NCBI GenBank assembly: GCA_003415625.1
Contig: PYIU01000005.1
Coordinates: 1,245,001-1,309,000, forward strand
Direction of reading: 5' to 3'
Length of the DNA stretch: 64,000 nt
DNA from: Aquanectria penicillioides
Taxonomy: Eukaryota > Ascomycota > Sordariomycetes > Hypocreales > Nectriaceae
Part shown: positions 58,501 to 64,000 of the stretch, piece by piece
Layout of the letters: each line of letters opens with the position of its first letter
How positions within the stretch are numbered: position 1 is the stretch's first letter
Position numbers and translations under genes: made by a program
Notes under the pieces: model-generated
Databases searched by the model: none
Told to the model about the DNA's origin: nothing
The model's input: the letters and a program-made list of their open reading frames with translations, nothing else

Positions 58501-60633
58501 GGTCGTGGACTTGGATTTTCCGAAGCTGCCGCTGCTCCCGGTACTTTCGCCGCCTCTCATAGTCATAGCCGTGAGCCTAGCCATGACCACGATGAGTGGC
58601 AACGGTCGTCTGATGACCACAAGAGGGACACTCTCGTCACCAACCCGTACGAGGATGCTAGTCCTATCGTCAACCCTGCCCTGGGCGAGAACCTGCTTCA
58701 TCGTGGACTGGATTCTTCGTATGGTGCCCCGTACCAGTCTGGGAGCCCCGGCTTCACTCAAAAGTATGATGAGGGCTACATGTCCAACGGCCCCAACCGC
58801 ACGCCGGATGTTGAGCCTAAGCCTGACGTCCGTAATCTTCCCGGCTCTGCCATGGTTGCCCCTATCCCCGAGGACCCCTTCTATGTCCCCAAAGGTGTTC
58901 GTCATCTCAGCGGCATGTCCCAAGGCATGGCCTCTCCCTTCTATGATGCAGCCACGGGCCAAGGCATCGAGCGCATCGAGAACAAGGACATCGTTGCTCT
59001 TATGCAGCATTTGATGGTCCGAGATGCCCAGCGAAGTGCTCGCGACACCGAGATTGTCGCTCTTCTCATGAATGCTGCTTTGGAGATGCGCACCTCTTTC
59101 CAGCAAATGAGAGACCTCATCCAAGAAACTGGCGACGATGTCATCTTTGCCGGTTCTGAAAACACCGATAAACTCCAGAAGGCTATCAACGGCCCCCGTC
59201 CGTATCCTGGTAACCGATCAATCCAGAGCAGCTCCCAGATTGACACACTCAACGACCTGAGTGCCAAGAAAAAGAACCTGTGGAAGCGTGCTCTTCAAGG
59301 TCTTAGCGCAAAAGGAACCAGTGATCTTAGCCGCATCGAGGATATGCTCATGCAACTCCTGGGCGAGGTTGATGTTTTGAAGGCGCAGACGGCCCCTCCT
59401 CCCATCTCAACAAGCACTGGTCGGGGACCATCCTTCGACAATCTGCAACCTGAGGGTCACTATGAGCAGGATCGCGGTTACGAGCCCGAGGGTAACTCAA
59501 CAGTGAGCCACGCCAGCCAATCCGGCCACCTCTCCCTTTCGCAGTCCCGCTCAAGACTTCGAGATGAGCGCAAGTTCTCCGACAACCGCATCAGCACTGT
59601 CGACGAGCACGAAGAGGAATACCAATATGACCACCCGAGCCCTTCTGCCGAGAGAACAGACCCTAATCTGCTGACCCCTTCGCGATCGGCAACCAATCTT
59701 CAACGTGGCGGCTCCGTTCCCCTTGAGACGCCTCCCCAACCTTCTGGATCGACCCAGCATCCCCTGAGTGCAGAGAACACCCCCCGAACAGGCAAGAAGC
59801 ACAAGGCCAGCGGCTCCACAGGTTGGCTCCCCAAGATCTCTCGGTGGTCCGGCACCACAGCTTCAAGCGTCGGCAAGGCTTTCCGTGGAAGCGGCAAGAA
59901 GGAGTCAAAATACGAGGATTACGCCCCCTCGCGCTCTGGATCCAGTGCGGCTTCATACAACGACGAAGACGATTACCGTCACAACCCTTACGAGGAGGAT
60001 AAGCTTCACTCTGGATTCTCCGAGCAGAACCTGGCAGGCGCTGCCGCTGAACCCAATCTAGACGCTGCTGTTACCCGCCGCGATAGTAACTTCACACCTG
60101 ATGAGGCACCGAAGTACAAAGTTCATCGTAACTCACTGAACCTCCAGCACCCTCAACCTAGGCCTGGCCAGACTGAGCGATTCCGCAATGCCCTGGAGAG
60201 CTCTGCTCAAGAATACGACATCCCTATGACTCCTAGGTCGGCCGATTGGGCCGGATCCGCGACCAGCGTCAACCGCATTCCCCAGAACACCAACCGATAC
60301 AGCACCGCGTCTTCCGGTGGTGCCCGTGAGCCCGAGTATTGGGCAACATCCCCAACCGGACCGCCCCGGCCCCCCAAGGAACCTGTGGACAGTTCTTCCA
60401 CACGCAGTCGCGTTTCCAAGCTTGCTAAAAGCAGCCCGCTCCAGCACCAGAGTGAAGAGGCCGGCTACGCTCAGGTCAACCACTATGCTGGCAGCCCCAA
60501 GCCAGAGAACCGAAACCTGAATGCCGCCCTCGGTATTCCCGCCCGCAGACCCAGCGGCCCCCGAGCCATGACTCCCAAGAGCCCCGAGGAAGAGGCTGTC
60601 AGGGAAGAGCGACGACGCAAGAGAGGTGTGTAA
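55537..60633 (+). CDS. large low-complexity hypothetical protein, 1698 aa
   Basis: I do not recognise this single-exon protein of 5.1 kb. It is hydrophilic and mostly disordered: Ser/Arg/Asp/Glu-rich with many RRxS sites and no signal peptide. Ordered islands: SQTSLLIEYFEGGKP near 65-80 and RRPSVRVRLTPSKSRGDHIQVTET near 86-110; a helix NPKLLETVEDAIRRLILPELSALKREQ near 325; ALA-rich VAITAGAVGAAAAALKAAQ near 845-862, possibly a short membrane or helical piece; and the longest helix, NKDIVALMQHLMVRDAQRS to ALEMRTSFQQMRDLIQE, near 1149-1200. KKKNLWKRALQGLSAKGTSDLSRIEDMLMQLLGEVDVL (about 1244-1282) could form a coiled coil. Such chains in filamentous ascomycetes often act at septa, cell cortex or cytoskeleton, but nothing here proves it. 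The unbroken length makes coding certain. Confidence 0.85.
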   Translation: MGIDSRKAPPLPAPTETETNNTTPTELTADAFKPGDDKSSYSIPEDGTPVTIPTRGHKANRSQTSLLIEYFEGGKPSSGSAERRPSVRVRLTPSKSRGDHIQVTETKASRTRRIPLGLSTEIDNLDGEDGHSMTSYASATEESNVSRNPIDIEIDRSHRRRRPASPLIPSEPYQVNASEISAIPSDSFLDGTGGGSAELKSSFSQSKGEDLAAAAGAGVLAAVAMDEVKSQKSRNRERVKLTEKDKPKEKPERKRRSKSRTSSVSERTVDDLKSPRARRSSRSHQESTVSAADSSVLSSNLTPSHRSVDTHSTRSGVSKSSINNPKLLETVEDAIRRLILPELSALKREQSKRETRRGSFTSTATSVSREEVTPDRRRSSGQRNDQKDRRNREARHDYGDVSPQSISRESLDEYDDDVVTPKRSGDLLKAAATGSAASKGLSLLDEKTQSEDRKHRERRRRRAESSRSRSLNRDRYVDDYDDEAPAPPMPLMSEINPSEITRTSILSANTDRPHSATEELVPLQNVNRGLESTISTPTPTRTPVNLEDTLLTQHANVSHGDLTALPRGEKNYDEYEADDYGQKMPMSHDIPYDDEEEPVSDNDYPDGYDNSYFATQDVPPPLKYVPYQAGARGLSPIPSVSGYTDGASEHQPRNSRSMHSASDLYSQLERSPEHPRNSRSTGSLSSLRARDFEYMSPRNSGMDYRNTTFTDDSELDRVTSGQAVRGVGANPNIIHPPMGVESAVASLVDGSMLEQSVLTSGSGYDYGGARDSTLSYDDQSRVQSSRGVSPVKSMLDAPREADEDERHASPSVRSQKSHQFTEYEIDEHGRKVPRTKTPTATEVAITAGAVGAAAAALKAAQGKKQAPIEEELVEDFHPAGVFRNKSFKERTLEGHEPRNTPTHSVDRLDFDDPPKMSASFMPSGMHELMPEIGYMDDDALTNPSIVQTNPSLVGERLDGEPLSGRATPTQRSLGGVQDDARSKASGTSGRGLGFSEAAAAPGTFAASHSHSREPSHDHDEWQRSSDDHKRDTLVTNPYEDASPIVNPALGENLLHRGLDSSYGAPYQSGSPGFTQKYDEGYMSNGPNRTPDVEPKPDVRNLPGSAMVAPIPEDPFYVPKGVRHLSGMSQGMASPFYDAATGQGIERIENKDIVALMQHLMVRDAQRSARDTEIVALLMNAALEMRTSFQQMRDLIQETGDDVIFAGSENTDKLQKAINGPRPYPGNRSIQSSSQIDTLNDLSAKKKNLWKRALQGLSAKGTSDLSRIEDMLMQLLGEVDVLKAQTAPPPISTSTGRGPSFDNLQPEGHYEQDRGYEPEGNSTVSHASQSGHLSLSQSRSRLRDERKFSDNRISTVDEHEEEYQYDHPSPSAERTDPNLLTPSRSATNLQRGGSVPLETPPQPSGSTQHPLSAENTPRTGKKHKASGSTGWLPKISRWSGTTASSVGKAFRGSGKKESKYEDYAPSRSGSSAASYNDEDDYRHNPYEEDKLHSGFSEQNLAGAAAEPNLDAAVTRRDSNFTPDEAPKYKVHRNSLNLQHPQPRPGQTERFRNALESSAQEYDIPMTPRSADWAGSATSVNRIPQNTNRYSTASSGGAREPEYWATSPTGPPRPPKEPVDSSSTRSRVSKLAKSSPLQHQSEEAGYAQVNHYAGSPKPENRNLNAALGIPARRPSGPRAMTPKSPEEEAVREERRRKRGV

Positions 60634-62213
60634 ACGCTGCAACTTCTCCCCCCCCCTCAATGACATGCGCTGACTTTTGTGAAGATACATTTGGCACGAT
60701 TGCTAGTGCTCACACTGATGATACGGGCACCTTTTAGACGTGTATTGATTTTGTCGAACGACGCTCCCAGGTGGATCGTTGTCTGAACCTGGATGAACCA
60801 ACAACATCCTTTGATACTTTCCAAACTCGCCCAGTCTGCTCATGTGTGAGGTAGGGCGAGTGTAATACGCACTCAAACCTTTGGAGGATGGAATGACACT
60901 TTTGGACGAACGGCGTTTGCAAATCTGAAAGACGCGTCTATAGACTGCAACACTACAAAGGAAGTCAGCTGGGCGCGTGGCGAGGCGACTTTGAGAAAAA
61001 ATAATGAAAACCGAGAAAGGGGAGCAATGGATGATTGATACCCCAAATAAAAAAAGCCCCCTGCAAAAAGAGAAGAAAAAAAGAACAAAAACAACGAGGG
61101 AAGATTTCAAGCGAGGAGGACCAATTGCACATGAAGAGTTTGCTTCATTTCTTGACGACGACATGACATGGCTATCTGGTTTCAGAGCGGTGCGTCACAT
61201 TTCGGTGGGCATTTGGTTGGATTCATGAATGTGGGGAAGTGGGAATGAAAGGCCCAGGGCGTGAGCGGCACAGGTTTTTGACGCTCAAAGGAAACACCCA
61301 CCCCCCCGAGTTTAGGTAACATTAAGATAGTTGTAGTTATGTGAGATACCATGTTGGCTGTAATAAGAGGAAGAGATTTGAAGGAATGAATTGAAAAGCA
61401 TTTGATAACTGTGAAATACAGCATGGTGTTGTCTTTCCAATGAATTTGAGTCCCAAGTATTTGTGATACAGTGTTGTCATGCAGCACTCTGTGAAGTATT
61501 GTATTGTATTGGTAAGGATTGCTCTCAGTTTCGAGAGGATAGGGTTTTGCCAGGATGGTTCCGAGGCGGCCACTATGCAGCAAACTTGTTTCCTTTTTGA
61601 TTTGAGTCTTTTTTTTTCTTTTTTCCTTTTTGTTTGTTGCCGAGTGGTCATCATGCATGTCGTTGGAAGGATTCGTGCTGGATTGGCGAGGGCGGTGGTC
61701 TTGCTGCCGGCTAAACTCCTAAACTCCGACGTCGGGCTAAGAATGAATGTCCTTAGTGTGGCGAACGAAGTGGACTCAACGAATAGCGAGAGCTGAATGG
61801 CTCACAAGGACTAGGTAGTTATCTCACGCGGCCAAACCCGTCGCGAGCCGTCATAGCGGAGTTGCGAATCCTTCGAAGAACGCCTTTATTTTCTCGTCGT
61901 GCCCTCGCGCCGATCGCAGAGATTAGGACTCAATCGCTGCCTCCGAGCTTCGCCTCACCGCTCCCTTCGTTTCGAGACCCTACGTTCCATGGAGCACTGC
62001 TCTGCCCCGGCTTGAGTGAGCTGTCGGGATCGGCTGTCATCACCGCCGGGCCGTTGGGGCTGTTTGTAATCTTGAGAGTCCTGAAGGTGATTGGTCGGAG
62101 AGGAGAGAAGAAAAGAAAGGAAAGGGAAGGAAAGGACGAGAAGAAGAGCAGCAGAGGCAAAGGACAGAGGAGAGAGCACCAAGAAACCCGACAAGTGTTC
62201 GAGTCAGAGAGCC
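60634..62213. other. intergenic region before the carrier gene
   Basis: About 1.6 kb, AT-richer than its neighbours. No supported gene. A purine-rich run (AGAGAAGAAAAGAAAGG and similar, about 62095-62180) just before the carrier start is probably its leader. Confidence 0.45.
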
Positions 62214-63286
62214 ATGGCCGCCGCGGTGAGAAGCGAAGCCAACATGAGGGCGGAAGAATCTCAGTCACCACAGCCAACCAAGGCCGCAGTCAAGCAAGGA
62301 GCCAGTCACGACTACAAGGGCTTCGTTGCCGGCGTCTTCAGTGGCATCACCAAACTCACAGGTATGGAGCAGAGTCTGGAAGTCATGAACGGCCAATGGG
62401 GCACGCTTTGCTAACTGCCGCTAACTACCGTACAGTCGGACATCCCTTCGACACCGTCAAGGTCCGCCTTCAAACCACTGACGCGACGCGCTTCAGCGGT
62501 CCTCTGCAATGCCTCCTCCAGACCGTCCGCCATGAGGGCGTCTTCGGCCTATATAAGGGCGCCACGCCGCCCTTGGTGGGCTGGATGTTTATGGACTCGG
62601 TCATGCTTGGTTCCCTGACTGTGTATAGGCGTCTTCTCTCGGAGCACGTCTTCAACGTCCAGCCCCACGCCAATGCGGCGACATCGCCCGGCGTGCGTAC
62701 CAAGCTGCCCGCTTTCGGTCACGGCATCGCGGGCATCATGGCCGGCTGCACCGTGAGCTTTATCGCTGCGCCGATCGAGCATATCAAGGTCCGTCTGCAG
62801 ATCCAGTACGCCGCCAACAAGGCCGAGCGACTATATGCCGGCCCAATTGACTGCATCCGCAAGGTGTACACGCACCACGGCGTCCGCGGCATCTATCACG
62901 GTTTGTCGGCGACCTTGCTGTTCCGAAGCTTCTTCTTCTTCTGGTGGGGCAGCTATGACTTGCTGTCGACCTGGTTCCGCAAAAACACCAGCCTGAGCGC
63001 TCCGGCCATCAACTTCTGGGCCGGTGGATTGAGCGCTCAGATTTTCTGGTTGACGAGTTACCCCAGTGACGTCGTCAAGCAGCGCATCATGACAGATCCG
63101 CTGGGCGGCGGCTTAGGCGACGGCACAAGACAGTTTAGCCGTTGGAAGGAGGCCGCCACGGCTGTGTATCGAGAGAACGGATGGAGAGGATACTGGAGAG
63201 GATTCGTGCCGTGCTTCTTGCGGGCGTTCCCGGCGAATGCAATGGCTCTGGTGGTGTTTGAGGGCGTTATGCGAGCGCTGCCTTGA
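62214..63286 (+). CDS. mitochondrial carrier family (SLC25) protein
   Basis: A 332-residue inner-membrane solute carrier with the three tandem repeats of the family. Exon 1 is 62214-62361 and exon 2 is 62436-63286; the intron (GTATGG..TACAG, GCTAAC branch) splits a Val codon. The three Px[DE]xx[KR] signatures are HPFDTVKVRLQ, APIEHIKVRLQ and YPSDVVKQRIM. Repeat 1 shows RFSGPLQCLLQTVRHEGVFGLYKGATPPL and repeat 3 YRENGWRGYWRGFVPCFLRAFPANA. The overall look is closest to the carnitine/acylcarnitine and Ymc1-like branch; the true substrate cannot be read from sequence with confidence. The frame is open far upstream, but the ATG at 62214 gives the usual short tail before the first helix. It converges with RPL22. 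Confidence 0.92.
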
Positions 63287-63595
63287 AAGGATGCGAGTTT
63301 GAGGTTTCAACATACCCCTTCAGTATTGGATAGAAAGGAAAACCCTATGGAATGGGAATGGGTCCAAAAATCATATCTTGTTTTACGGCAGTCTTACTCA
63401 TGTATTCAATCACATACACACAAACACACACACACACACACACAGAGCAATATAGACACATAGCACAAGTCTCGCTGGAGAAAGAACACCAATTGGTGCC
63501 ACACACAAATGGCTGGTTCTATTGGCCAAGTCCTAAACTTTTCCGGTCCCAATTCACCAACCCATTCCTGCGCCGTTCCAATGCAATGCAGTCGT
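63287..63595. other. convergent 3' gap, carrier/RPL22
   Basis: These 309 bp hold both 3' regions and a (CA)n run at 63412-63443. No gene. Confidence 0.5.
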
Positions 63596-64000
63596 TTACT
63601 CGTCGTCCTCATCAACCTCGTCGTTGACGACGTTGAAGAACTTGAGCTCGTAGACACCTCGGGAGGTAGAGACGACACGGAGCCAGTCACGGAGCTGCTG
63701 CTTCTTGAGGAACTTCTTGGTCCTGACGAAACGACGTTAGCACAGGAATGAGAAAAATAAATAAACAAAAGAACCCCTTGCCAAGCATGAGGTCTTATTA
63801 GAGGCGACTTACAGGTACTTGAGGTAGCGGCCAGACAGGTCGTTGTGGGCAATGATCTCGATCTTGCCCTCACCCTGCTGCTGGACGATGACGTTGTCGC
63901 CCAGGTTGTTGGTGCGGCCCTCGACCTTGATGCGGTCCTGGAGGAACTTCTCGAAGGCAGCGACATCGAAGATCTTGTCGCTAGCGGGCTGCGAAGCGTT
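63596..64000 (-). CDS. RPL22: 60S ribosomal protein L22 (eL22), 5' part outside the window
   Basis: The last two exons of eL22: one from beyond 64000 down to 63813, and 63722-63596. The visible protein reads [22 protein letters not shown], then [18 protein letters not shown], an intron (GTAAGT..GTCAG, 90 nt), and [20 protein letters not shown] with the acidic end NDEVDEDDE. These are standard eL22 features, an RNA-binding large-subunit protein. The start codon and first exon lie past the right edge. The gene runs toward the carrier gene. Confidence 0.96.

Overview
The window reads as gene-sparse chromosomal DNA of a filamentous ascomycete, most likely Sordariomycetes/Hypocreales; I cannot name the species. 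The signs are short introns (about 49-175 nt) with GT..AG ends and CTAAC-like branch sites, long CT/CA-rich leaders, intergenic gaps of 1-6 kb, and conserved single-copy housekeeping genes. I support 19 protein genes and see no tRNA, rRNA, CRISPR or prokaryotic-type operon. Layout, left to right: an incomplete F-box-like gene (-); a divergent ribosomal-protein pair RPL30 (-)/RPL10 (+); a 335-bp MITE-like element at a TA target; two unrecognised conserved-looking proteins of 576 and about 940 residues (+); a VPS62-domain protein (-); a 5.9-kb stretch with no gene; a TFIIIC triple-barrel subunit (-) divergent from HIS7 (+); ornithine decarboxylase antizyme (-); a GT90/CAP10 glycosyltransferase (+); an ArfGAP-UBA protein of Gts1 type (-); an Osh3-type oxysterol-binding protein (+); a GH72 beta-1,3-glucanosyltransferase (+); a dienoyl-CoA isomerase (+) converging on TFIIH subunit TFB5 (-); a small membrane protein (+); a 1698-residue low-complexity protein (+); a mitochondrial carrier (+); and the 3' part of RPL22 (-). 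The genes are mostly unrelated housekeeping functions: translation, RNA polymerase II and III transcription, histidine and polyamine metabolism, ER-plasma membrane lipid contact, vesicle traffic, cell-wall glucan remodelling and beta-oxidation. Two points stand out. First, the antizyme gene carries a UCC-UGA site in the right place for the +1 programmed ribosomal frameshift known from antizyme families. Second, five genes (VPS62, the ~940-residue protein, antizyme, the ArfGAP and OSH3) lose frame at six places where homology or composition says they should continue. Every one is repaired by one extra base in a G or C run, which points to systematic run shortening in this assembly rather than to pseudogenes. 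I found no convincing new defence system or gene cluster.
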